Shown piece by piece: positions 41,612-49,895 of a stretch of 64,000 nt of DNA. Position 1 is the stretch's first letter; the number at the start of each line of letters is the position of its first letter. The notes below the pieces were generated by a model that was not told where the DNA came from, did no database searches, and saw only the letters and a program-made list of their open reading frames with translations. The position numbers and the translations under genes were made by a program. This DNA is from Ruminococcus sp. (lineage in GTDB: Bacteria; Bacillota; Clostridia; Oscillospirales; Ruminococcaceae): positions 84,533 to 148,532 of the forward strand of contig JAGCWY010000133.1 in assembly GCA_017961625.1 (NCBI GenBank), given 5' to 3'.

Positions 41612-43338
41612 TTATTCAGCACCACCTCTCCGAGGACCTGCTTCATGCGTTCATAAAACTGACCGTTTCCCATAAGGGTGGATATCTTCGGTGATACTAC
41701 AATGGAGCTGAGTTTTTGTGTTTTCCTCGTATGTATAAGATTGAGCAGTGTCTGGGCCGCAAAGTCATTGAATTTGATAAACTCTATATTGGATATCACA
41801 AGTACTTTTGCCTTTGCAACGAATATCTGTTCATACTCCATTTCGTCAGTGAGGGAAGTCATGCCCCAGCTCTTCTGCAGACTGTCAAGATAGTTTGCAA
41901 AGTTCAGATGATAGACAGCACAATGAAGTCTGTTACCATACCAGCTTTGGCATATGGCTGCGTACAGTAATGCAGAAGCCGTCTCTGAACTGTCAGGGGA
42001 TATAACTACCTTATAGCACCCGGAAGCCGCTGTGAGCCATTCTGAAACTTCTGAGAGCATTCTGTCGTCTATCATAAACACCGGGTCATTCTGTGATATA
42101 CAATTCCGTTCCAGAAGATATGATATCTCGGCATTGCTCGGGCAGGAGGCATTGCATCTGTCTCTGCGGCAGTACTGTTTGAACGGACAGTCTACTGTTC
42201 CGTATGCAGGACCACCCTCAAGTGCAATATGGTATCTGGTGAGATATGGATTGCGCGATCTGAAAAAGTCAGCTCTGGCAGTCACGCATTGTCTTGCAAG
42301 CTCTGCCGGGTCGCCGCAGCCGTTTTTTACATAAAAATCCGCAGGGGCAAACAGTGTAAGATATGGAAGCAGGCTTCCCCTCAGCGGATATTTATGCTCG
42401 ATGCCGCTGTCTCTTTCGAGCAGATAACGTCTGATTATGTATTCTTTGATAAACTCTGCCGTTTTCGGCAGCTTTGCCGTATCCGGAAGACTGTCCCAGA
42501 CCTCAAGGGTGTCATGCAGCACTCCGTCGATCTCTATGTGCTTGTAAAAACTTACATCTTCCTCTCCGACAGTCCGGGTAAGCTGATAGAAATGCGGATA
42601 CTGTATGAGATTATCTCTGAGCTGTTTCCGGGTAAAACCCTTTATCGGCAGGATAAGTCCCAGTTCGTCATCATAGTCAATGCCGTCAGCAGGCTCATAC
42701 ATGACAGCATTTCTTGTCCGTATCAGGTGGTTAGGGTATAACCTGAGCAGGTCTCTGTCTGTCATAGCAGCGGCATCGGTAGTACATGAAACGTCGTTCT
42801 GTTTCTCCGGTATTGCCGGCAGTGACGGGTAGATGTAGAAATGTTCATTTCCTATACGCTGACTGAGCCAGTATTTGTTGACATCGTATCTCGGGAACTG
42901 CGGAGCACGGAGATACAAGTCCTCTTTTGGGGTCTCTGCTGCGGAAGCAGTCTGTTCCTGCGGCTCCGGAGCAGGTACGGATCTCGCTGGCTGTTTTGTC
43001 TGCTCTACCGGCTCTATATCCCACTCGACGTTCTTGAATTCGATGAACAGCTTATCGCATTTGCTTTCCTGCAGGAAACGTCTCATTTCCTCATTATCCC
43101 GAAGCAGTACTGATATATGGTCAAGCATATTTTCCTGCCCGTAATCTATTGCTACGGCATTCTCCTCTACAATGGCACAGGTCACTGAGTTCATAAGTTT
43201 GATTATTGTACGCTCCCACTGTCTGTTGCTCTGGCAGTGTCTGACCGCATAGTCTATTATTTTCATGTGCTCAGTCCTGAGCCGCTGACTGAACTTCGCA
43301 GGATATCTGAGCTTATCTGCAATAGCAGAAAACTTCAT
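41608..43338 (-). CDS. probable helicase loader with Cys cluster, 576 aa
   Basis: ATG 43338 follows ATGAGGTGAAACAT. The C-terminal 170 residues resemble DnaC/IstB-type AAA+ loaders: KVVISPDSSETASALLYAAI in the P-loop position, AKVLVISNIEFIKF as Walker B, and a sensor-like RKTQKLSSIVVSPK. The nucleotide-binding residues are degenerate. The middle holds a Cys cluster, CPFKQYCRRDRCNASC near residue 400, likely binding zinc or Fe-S. The N-terminal 200 residues are unrecognised. Its four-base overlap with the DnaB gene is the best contextual evidence for a loader role. ATP use is doubtful. Confidence 0.55.
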   Translation of the reverse strand: MKFSAIADKLRYPAKFSQRLRTEHMKIIDYAVRHCQSNRQWERTIIKLMNSVTCAIVEENAVAIDYGQENMLDHISVLLRDNEEMRRFLQESKCDKLFIEFKNVEWDIEPVEQTKQPARSVPAPEPQEQTASAAETPKEDLYLRAPQFPRYDVNKYWLSQRIGNEHFYIYPSLPAIPEKQNDVSCTTDAAAMTDRDLLRLYPNHLIRTRNAVMYEPADGIDYDDELGLILPIKGFTRKQLRDNLIQYPHFYQLTRTVGEEDVSFYKHIEIDGVLHDTLEVWDSLPDTAKLPKTAEFIKEYIIRRYLLERDSGIEHKYPLRGSLLPYLTLFAPADFYVKNGCGDPAELARQCVTARADFFRSRNPYLTRYHIALEGGPAYGTVDCPFKQYCRRDRCNASCPSNAEISYLLERNCISQNDPVFMIDDRMLSEVSEWLTAASGCYKVVISPDSSETASALLYAAICQSWYGNRLHCAVYHLNFANYLDSLQKSWGMTSLTDEMEYEQIFVAKAKVLVISNIEFIKFNDFAAQTLLNLIHTRKTQKLSSIVVSPKISTLMGNGQFYERMKQVLGEVVLNK

Positions 43339-43348
43339 ATGTTTCACC

Positions 43349-44299
43349 TCATTCAAGATATTTCGCCACATCACTGTATTTTGGTGGATATATACATCGG
43401 TTGTAAGCCTCTGGGTTATACTTCTCGGCAAGTTCGTCTATATATTCATAGTCGAACAGGTCATCAAAATCAAGTGTCTCATTTTTTGTGCGCTTTGCCT
43501 TTCTGAGTTCGTCTATAAGGAGCCACCAGATATATATCACTGTCTCATTTATCTCAACGTCCTTCTCTATGCTGAAAGTATGCAGACAACGGGGCAGAGA
43601 ATCATGCAGTGTGACATCTTTGTCTGTACCTATTCGGTCCAGCCATTCATTCATGCTGCTTACAAATGCTTTTGCATTCTGAGGACAGTGGCTGTATTCA
43701 ATGGCATATTTCAGAATGATCGTATAGATGAACCCCGGTATCTGCTCCACGTTATAGTTATACACCCCTATCTTTCTGAACTGCTGCCTGAAGCGCTTGT
43801 AGTAATAGGCGTTCAGCATCTGCAGGAGTTCGTTAATGCAGCTGTACATATATTCCCCGGAACCGGTATTTTTCTGTGCCTCAAAGATGCGGTTTCCGAA
43901 AGACCGGACAAACTGACCGCTGTAAGTCTCGGCACGCTCTTCGCTGATTTTTTCGGTCGTTCTGTCTGTTATGGTTATTATACGCTCCGATGTAGTCTCG
44001 ACTGTACGGGACTCAGCCATATCACAGCGTATAGACAGGTCGGTCATGTCGTTTCGTATACGGTCGATCTCTTCTCTGAGGGTATCTTCCGTACTCTGCC
44101 TTACATATACGGGCTTGTGAAACGCAGAGTAGATCATATTGGCTGTGCTTACCAGCGTGTCCGCTGTGCGTAAAAGCTTCTCCGTCGTAGGTCTGTAGTG
44201 TGAACGGTCAGCCAGCTTCTTTCTCAGCATAGAAGCAATACGCTCTGCTGCCTTTTCGATACTGCAGGTTCTTGGTGTAGGGTCAGTGTGCTTTTCCAT
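43349..44299 (-). CDS. unknown replication-operon protein, 316 aa
   Basis: Unrecognised. It begins MEKHTDPTPRTCSIEKAAER. A coiled coil is likely between residues 70 and 115 (heptad pattern around TLREEIDRIRNDMTDL). The middle is helical and rich in Tyr (MLNAYYYKRFRQQFRKIG), and the C-terminus is acidic (DFDDLFDYEYIDELAEKY). It is first in the minus operon leading to loader, helicase and primase, suggesting a replisome part. Upstream lies the repeat-rich 44.3-44.6 kb region. Confidence 0.75.
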   Translation of the reverse strand: MEKHTDPTPRTCSIEKAAERIASMLRKKLADRSHYRPTTEKLLRTADTLVSTANMIYSAFHKPVYVRQSTEDTLREEIDRIRNDMTDLSIRCDMAESRTVETTSERIITITDRTTEKISEERAETYSGQFVRSFGNRIFEAQKNTGSGEYMYSCINELLQMLNAYYYKRFRQQFRKIGVYNYNVEQIPGFIYTIILKYAIEYSHCPQNAKAFVSSMNEWLDRIGTDKDVTLHDSLPRCLHTFSIEKDVEINETVIYIWWLLIDELRKAKRTKNETLDFDDLFDYEYIDELAEKYNPEAYNRCIYPPKYSDVAKYLE

Positions 44300-44641
44300 C
44301 TGAACAGATCCTTTCCTTGGTATGGGTATGCGCCCCGGGGTCAGCCTGCCCGTCCGGGGCTAAGCCGCCAGGCTGATATAAACGCCGTAGGCGTAAACTT
44401 GATTTTTTGAAATCTGCTTAGTTCTGTTAGATAGTTCTGTTAGATAGTTCTGTTATCAATAACAGTTAGCATACAGAATTTGTATCACAGAGTGCATTTT
44501 CAGAGGGCAAATTGTCGTTTTAAAAACATATTTTAGCATGTTAGCAGATTACATCTGCAAAGTGGCAAGCTTTGAATATGTCATTCTCCGTACATTTTCA
44601 GAGGGCAAATTGTCGTTTTTTACACATTTTCAGAGGGCAGA
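44300..44641. repeat. repeat-rich non-coding region in front of the replication operon
   Basis: It contains three tandem copies of AGTTCTGTTAGAT (44420-44458, the last copy diverged). It also has three copies of CATTTTCAGAGGGCAAATTGTCG at 44495, 44593 and 44625 (the last truncated). Interleaved complementary segments lie at 44332-44338, 44341-44348, 44354-44360 and 44369-44376, so two alternative hairpins compete. No gene is seen. It could be an operator, a leader RNA of the minus operon or an origin. Confidence 0.7.
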
Positions 44642-45499
44642 TCAGTCTTCCATGGGTTCTGTATGGAGAACTTTCAGACAGGCTGCCTTGCTTGCAGGAA
44701 TGACTATATCTTCCTGTGTCTGTGTAGAGAAATGATATTGTATCACGCCGTTACGAAGTATAGTCTTTATGCCCTCGTATACTCCTTTTTCTCCGTTGGG
44801 GAGCAGGACTACAGCGTATTCTATGAGTTCCTCATTGTTTATCACATCGGTAAATGTATCGCAGTCGAGCCGTATGTTATATACATATCTGTATTCCTTG
44901 AATATGCTGCGGAGCTGCGCAAGCAGAGCAGGGTATTTGTATTTGTATGCCTTGCCGAGTTTTTTCTGATTGCCCATTGCATATCTCATAGCTACTCTGA
45001 GGTCCTTATTGCTTATTTCTATTTCAAGCATTTTTTCTCCTATGGCTTCTTCGGCCGCAGATAATACAGGATCATAGTTGTCAGGTGTCAGCTCCCTGAT
45101 ATCGACTACATGGGTCGGGTCTTTTGCACTTGGTATCTCATATGGAAAATCCTGGTCAAAAACAGTACGCTGATAATTTACACGGAGTGTGGTGAGCATT
45201 GCGTTGTACACCATAGTATAGATATATGCAGGGGTGTATCTTTTCGGGTCGGCTTCAATGTATTCCAGTTTCTGCAGGAAGACCATTTCCACCGATGATA
45301 TGAGGTCCATGTCGGATATGATACCGTAGGGGATACGTCCGGCAGCTGAAACTATCTGTGGATAGAATGTTACGAACAGGGCTGATGCCTTGTATTTCTC
45401 AGGTAGTTTTACCCATTCTGCATAGGACAGTGGGTATTCCACATCGGGGGTAACAGCTTCAAATCTTCTCTTTGTCTCTGCAAAATCATTGTTTCTCAT
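44642..45499 (-). CDS. possible sigma-70-like factor 2
   Basis: A 285-residue protein starting MRNNDFAETKRRFEAVTPD. Residues 38-115 (ALFVTFYPQIVSAAGRIPYG, then MVFLQKLEYIEADPKRY and YIYTMVYNAMLTTLRVNYQR) fit the helix order of sigma region 2. A middle helical region may be region 3/4. The last 80 residues (GEKGVYEGIKTILRNGVIQY) are beta-rich and not sigma-like. The likeness is weaker than for the gene at 36.67 kb. ATG 45499 follows AAGGAGTATTTATT. Class II promoter E is 43 bases upstream, so both sigma-like genes share the same promoter type. Confidence 0.45.
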   Translation of the reverse strand: MRNNDFAETKRRFEAVTPDVEYPLSYAEWVKLPEKYKASALFVTFYPQIVSAAGRIPYGIISDMDLISSVEMVFLQKLEYIEADPKRYTPAYIYTMVYNAMLTTLRVNYQRTVFDQDFPYEIPSAKDPTHVVDIRELTPDNYDPVLSAAEEAIGEKMLEIEISNKDLRVAMRYAMGNQKKLGKAYKYKYPALLAQLRSIFKEYRYVYNIRLDCDTFTDVINNEELIEYAVVLLPNGEKGVYEGIKTILRNGVIQYHFSTQTQEDIVIPASKAACLKVLHTEPMED

Positions 45500-45541
45500 A
45501 ATAAATACTCCTTCCGACCGTATGGGTCATGTCTCTGCTAA

Positions 45542-45578
45542 TGCATAACGAGATTGAATTTTATAAAAACAGCAGCAC
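45542..45578 (-). promoter_or_regulatory. class II promoter E (diverged)
   Basis: On the minus strand: GTGCTGCTGTTTTTA, then TCGTTATGCAT at the class II spacing. It points to the gene starting at 45499. An 8-bp hairpin around AACAGCAG/CTGCTGTT overlaps its upstream part. Confidence 0.55.
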
Positions 45579-45621
45579 TTCTGCTGTTTAAATCACTAAA
45601 GTGCAAATGGGCATAAAAATA

Positions 45622-45689
45622 GACTGTCGATAAAGGTAAAATTTTTGCAAATTAAACGCATAAACTTTACGTTCTAACTATCGACAGTC
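45622..45689. repeat. 11-bp perfect inverted repeat
   Basis: GACTGTCGATA (45622-45632) and TATCGACAGTC (45679-45689) enclose 46 AT-rich bases. It could be a protein-binding site, a long hairpin or a transcription end; no T-run follows on either side. Confidence 0.7.
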
Positions 45690-45746
45690 ATCAATATTTA
45701 TGTTTTTGTAACAACACAAAGTAATAATATTTGTGCAAATTACCTC

Positions 45747-46030
45747 TTGTAATCTGTTGAACTTTGTGGTACAATGTAAAGTGGCAATGAAGGAAAACCC
45801 ATGATAAGAATATCATAGGCATATAGTCATTGTTCCTGTTATTGATATGAGCTGGTAACTCGGTCGATGATAGGTTCGTGAATGTTATTAAGTACAACTG
45901 GCTTTGTGGTGATTGACAGTAGTATAATAGTAACATTGGTGCTTATGGGCGCTGCGTGTCGGCTAAACTCAATGCGCCCGTAAAACTTCTTAAAGTAGGT
46001 CAGTCTGCGTTGGTAGCGCAGACTTTTTTA
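45747..46030 (+). ncRNA. candidate structured non-coding RNA
   Basis: A promoter-like TTGTAA (45747) and TACAAT (45770) with 17-base spacing precede about 250 bases without a good gene. Paired segments follow: CAATGA/TCATTG (45785 with 45827) enclosing an ATGATA/TATCAT hairpin, a roughly 10-bp helix AATGTTATTA/TAGTAACATT, and GGGCGC/GCGCCC (45947 with 45974). The end is a strong terminator (46002-46009 with 46017-46024, then TTTTTT). I do not match it to tmRNA, 6S or RNase P RNA. Confidence 0.55.
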
Positions 46031-46410
46031 CTTTCTGTAATAAAGTGTTTGCGTTCTACAATCCATAAATTTAACTATATTTACTATTCCAGTTAATTGT
46101 ATTTTAGAGGATATAACTAATTATATCACTGAGCTTTAATGAAGTCAACCCGGAATTAACAGAAAAATCAATTTCGGAAGATGTGCTAAAACGGACGGTC
46201 GTTATTGTGCAGTATATACATAAGCACGATAATTCTATAGGCAGATATCACAAAATAATGCACAAAATCGTGTGGAAAAACTTACGCTTAACAAATTATT
46301 TACAAATTATTCAGTATATATCCATAGTCAATAGGCTATGGATATTTTTATATACCTTTTGTTAGCGTTATCTAACATAAAATTATTACAGATAGGTGAT
46401 TTTTGACACA
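46031..46410. other. AT-rich gap with terminator upstream of ssb
   Basis: No convincing gene. It includes two copies of ACAAATTATT near 46290-46311, and a terminator-like hairpin with a 10-bp stem (46318-46327 with 46335-46344) followed by TTTTTATAT. High AT content and direct repeats would suit a replication origin, but no iteron array is visible. Confidence 0.5.
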
Positions 46411-46448
46411 GTCTGCCGTTTTTTATTTTTCCGACCTCGTTAATAAGA
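46411..46448 (+). promoter_or_regulatory. class II promoter B
   Basis: GTCTGCCGTTTTTT, 12 bases, TCGTTAATAAG. It lies about 60 bases upstream of the SSB start codon and probably drives the large plus-strand replication operon. Confidence 0.7.
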
Positions 46449-46505
46449 CCGCAGGGGTAGGACACAGCCGCCCCACACAAAAATAATCAAAGGAGGAAAG
46501 CGACT

Positions 46506-47210
46506 ATGGCTTTCAAGAAAGCGAACGATGTAAAAGCAGAAAAGAACCAGGGTAGATTTGTCCTTGAGGGTAACGGAGATACCGCAGATGTAATTTTTCT
46601 TTACCGTAATTCAGACGAAATGCTCGAAGCAACAGTACACTTTATAAACAACTCAGAGTACAAGGGATATATCCACTGTCTCGAAACAGGCTGCCCCGAG
46701 TGCGAAAAGGGATACAGGGCACGTACAAAGCTGTTTGTGCCTGTGTATGTCATCTCACAGAACGGCATACCCGTAAATCAGATACAGTTCTGGGAGAAAA
46801 GCACTAAGTTCGAGCATATCCTCGACCAGGTGCTGTTCAGAAAATTTGCCAATCCATCGGCATACGTGTTCCGTATCACAAGAAACGGCGATTTCGGTGA
46901 TAAGGAGACTACATATTCCATTGTGGTGGCAGGTCAGAACGTAACTATGCCTTATGACAAGATAATGTCTGATAATAAGGCAGTGTTCCCCGATTATTAC
47001 GATCATATCGTAAAGGAGTTCGATGTGGCTACTGTTGCAAAATGGGCCAGTATGTCCAATGATACCGGCTCCTCGGAGTCATCTATCGGTGAATATGTGC
47101 CGACTCCGAGAGCATCTGCTCCTGCATATAACAATGCACTGCCCGGCGGTGTGCTTGTAGCAGGTGATGAAGCTGAGGACGAGATAACCGAGGACGTAGA
47201 CTTTGGCTGA
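46506..47210 (+). CDS. gp32-like single-stranded DNA-binding protein
   Basis: Protein of 234 residues starting at ATG 46506 after AAAGGAGGAAAGCGACT. The core resembles phage gp32-type SSBs: a beta strand HFINNSEYKGYIHC, the metal site CLETGCPECEKG (residues 59-70), VYVISQNGIPVNQIQFWEKS and RITRNGDFGDKETTYSIV. The C-terminal tail is acidic (DEAEDEITEDVDFG), as in SSBs that recruit partners. It coats single-stranded DNA for replication and recombination and heads the operon with polymerase and clamp. Confidence 0.85.
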   Translation: MAFKKANDVKAEKNQGRFVLEGNGDTADVIFLYRNSDEMLEATVHFINNSEYKGYIHCLETGCPECEKGYRARTKLFVPVYVISQNGIPVNQIQFWEKSTKFEHILDQVLFRKFANPSAYVFRITRNGDFGDKETTYSIVVAGQNVTMPYDKIMSDNKAVFPDYYDHIVKEFDVATVAKWASMSNDTGSSESSIGEYVPTPRASAPAYNNALPGGVLVAGDEAEDEITEDVDFG

Positions 47211-47273
47211 TAACGGAAAGAACGCGACTGCGGCGGCACAGCTGCCGCAGATTAGCGTTAGGAGGTGACAGGA

Positions 47274-49874
47274 TTGGGACTTTTCAGTAAATCCCAGAAG
47301 CTTCAGATGGAGCAGATAAATGCTATCGCCAAGCGGACTCAGCAAGTCACCGAGGTGAAGAAAACTCAGAATGCACGAGGTCTCAGAAATGAGATATCGA
47401 GGATATCTGAAAAGGTCATCGAACATTTCAAAGATTCAAAAGCGGAGCTGATAACCACAGCGGAGCAGCTCCATGAATATATATCAAAGATGATAGAAGC
47501 CGGAATAGGTGCTATCGATACCGAGACCACAGGTCTCGACCGTCTTAAAGATACGATAGTAGGTGCCTCACTTTATTACCCCGGCGGTGTTGAGGTATAT
47601 ATCCCTGTAAAGCATATTGTCCCCATATTTGATACGCCGTATAGGGATCAGCTGACATATGAGCAGCTGAGTGCCGAATTGCAGAGACTGGTCGATGCAG
47701 ATGTAAAGCTGGTATTTGCAAATGCAGACTTTGACCTTGCAATGATATTCAAGGATCTGCACGTTGACCTGATACCCGTTTGTTTCTACGACGTTATTAC
47801 AGCGTGGCGCTGCCTCAAAGAGAATGAGCAGGACAATTCACTTAAAGGACTTTATACAAAGTATGTCCTCAAAGGAGCTATCGACCGTATGAAGTTCTCG
47901 GATTTCTTTACTGCCGATCTGTTCCCGTATTGCGACCCACAGGTGGCAAAGCTTTATGCTGCTGCCGATGCAAGATATACATATGACTTGTTCAAGTGGC
48001 AGCTCCCATATCTGCAAAAGGATAATCCTAAATGCAAGAAACATCATTTTGAGGGCATAGCCGACCTTTACTGGGGCGTGGAAGTCCCGATGATAGGCGT
48101 ATGTCAGCAGATGCACCGGAGCGGAGTATATCTTGAGCAGTCGGTGGCAGGTATGCTCAGGAAGAAATACGGAGATATATATACGGCAGAGCAGGCAAAG
48201 GCGAGAGAGATTGTCGGGCAGCTGCTTCGATCGACTGAGTACTCCACGTCGGTACGCAGGCCTTTTGCAGACAGCGACGAGTTCAATCCGAATTCCAATC
48301 CCCATGTGGAGTGGCTCGTGTATGACTATATGAAACTTATATCTACCAAGAAACGGAAGACTGACAAGGAAACTCTCGGGCAGCTCTCTCATGTGCCGAT
48401 AGTAAAGCAGATACTCAAATGCAGGAGTCTTTCTACCCTTATAGGTACATTTGTCGAGAAACTGCCAAAGCTTGCGGCGGAATCGCCTGACAGCAGGATA
48501 CACTGCCGTTTCAACAGTATAGGTGCGGATACGGGACGAATGTCCAGCGCTGAGCCCAATATGCAGAATATCCCGTCTCATGCAGGGGATATCCGTCATA
48601 TGTTCAGAGCATCTCCCGGCTACGTAATGATGTCTTCCGACTATTCGCAGCAGGAGCCGAAGCTTACGGCATATGTTTCAAACGAGCCCAAGATGATAGA
48701 TACATTCAAGGAAGGCAGGGATATATATGCTACTATAGCTTCAATAGCTTATGGTATGCCTTATGAGGAGTGTCTTGAATTCCACCCTGTGACCCATGAG
48801 TATCAGCCCGAGGGCAAGCAGCGCAGAGGTGTTGCAAAGGTCCTTGTGCTCGGTATCAATTACGGGATGGATATGAAGACTATAGGTCAGAAAGTATATG
48901 GCGACGATCCGTCTATTTCCGAGGAGGACAAGACAAAAAAGGCAGAAGAGATATTCAATGCTCTTATGCGAGGATTTCCCGACCTTAACAATGCTATCCT
49001 CGGCGCACAGCGAAAGGCGACCCGTGTGGGATATACTGAGACTATACTCGGCAGAAGAAGGCATCAGCCGGATATGCAGCTTCCGCTATACCAGTTCAAG
49101 CCGGGAAAGGGGTATGTCAATCCGGATATAGACCCACTTGATCCGTCTACATTTGATAATCCCGACGATATCCCGGAGAGGATAAAGGCTGCGCTTTACA
49201 AAGAGCTTACTTCATATAAATATTTCGGGCAGGTATACCGACGTATAAAACAGCTTGATGAATACGAACATATTCAGGTGATCAATAATCGTCAGAAGAT
49301 AGAGGAAGCCAAGCGCAAGGTGTGGAATGCCATTATACAGGGCAGTGCGGCGGAGCTTACAAAGCTTGCCATACTGAAACTCACCCGAGACCCTGACTGG
49401 ATAGCCATAGGCGGCAGGCTCATACTTCCGGTGCATGATGAGCTCATAGTTGAAGTTCCTTTTGAACACAGGGAGCAGGGGGCGGCGATACTCAAACGTT
49501 GTATGGAGCAGGCAGGAGATTTTCTTCCTTTTTCTATAAGCTGTGATATTGAGGAGACATTCCGCTGGTACAGCCTTGGGGTGGATGATATATTATCCTA
49601 TGACCGTCCGTCGTCTATGGATTATGATGATATGACGGAGTCGAATATAAAGTGGCTGCAGAGCCGCTTGTATGAATGTGGATATGAACTCCCCGTCATG
49701 AAAGGACCTGACGGCAAAAAACCTATCGGTGTTGCTGCAAAGGGCGTGAACGGTGTTATGTCCGATGAACTTAAACAGTTCTGTGATGACTACCGTATCA
49801 GATATTCACTCACAGATGACGATATGTTCCTTGACCATATAGACAGACTGGTCACACAGGGAACGACAGATTAA
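47274..49874 (+). CDS. polA: family A DNA polymerase with 3'-5' exonuclease
   Basis: An 866-residue replicative polymerase. TTG 47274 follows TTAGGAGGTGACAGGA; a GTG at 47265 lies in the ribosome site. The exonuclease domain has AIDTETTGLDRLKD near residue 82 and an FANADFDLAMIF motif. The polymerase domain has GRMSSAEPNMQNIPSH (motif A side), SSDYSQQEPKL (motif A), RRGVAKVLVLGINYGMD (motif B, O helix) and LPVHDELIVEVP (motif C). No 5'-3' exonuclease domain is present. The C-terminal 100 residues extend beyond the usual end. It pairs with the clamp encoded next. Confidence 0.93.
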   Translation: MGLFSKSQKLQMEQINAIAKRTQQVTEVKKTQNARGLRNEISRISEKVIEHFKDSKAELITTAEQLHEYISKMIEAGIGAIDTETTGLDRLKDTIVGASLYYPGGVEVYIPVKHIVPIFDTPYRDQLTYEQLSAELQRLVDADVKLVFANADFDLAMIFKDLHVDLIPVCFYDVITAWRCLKENEQDNSLKGLYTKYVLKGAIDRMKFSDFFTADLFPYCDPQVAKLYAAADARYTYDLFKWQLPYLQKDNPKCKKHHFEGIADLYWGVEVPMIGVCQQMHRSGVYLEQSVAGMLRKKYGDIYTAEQAKAREIVGQLLRSTEYSTSVRRPFADSDEFNPNSNPHVEWLVYDYMKLISTKKRKTDKETLGQLSHVPIVKQILKCRSLSTLIGTFVEKLPKLAAESPDSRIHCRFNSIGADTGRMSSAEPNMQNIPSHAGDIRHMFRASPGYVMMSSDYSQQEPKLTAYVSNEPKMIDTFKEGRDIYATIASIAYGMPYEECLEFHPVTHEYQPEGKQRRGVAKVLVLGINYGMDMKTIGQKVYGDDPSISEEDKTKKAEEIFNALMRGFPDLNNAILGAQRKATRVGYTETILGRRRHQPDMQLPLYQFKPGKGYVNPDIDPLDPSTFDNPDDIPERIKAALYKELTSYKYFGQVYRRIKQLDEYEHIQVINNRQKIEEAKRKVWNAIIQGSAAELTKLAILKLTRDPDWIAIGGRLILPVHDELIVEVPFEHREQGAAILKRCMEQAGDFLPFSISCDIEETFRWYSLGVDDILSYDRPSSMDYDDMTESNIKWLQSRLYECGYELPVMKGPDGKKPIGVAAKGVNGVMSDELKQFCDDYRIRYSLTDDDMFLDHIDRLVTQGTTD

Positions 49875-49895
49875 ATTACGAAAGGAATCATTATC

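Noticed and set aside
44332..44376. H-type pseudoknot formed by the interleaved arms
   Set aside because: The 2-base loop left to cross an 8-bp stem is too short. Alternative hairpins are more plausible.
46260..46320. DnaA-box-type origin near TGTGGAAAA and ACAAATTATT repeats
   Set aside because: Only one imperfect box and two short repeats are present, which is not enough to call an origin.
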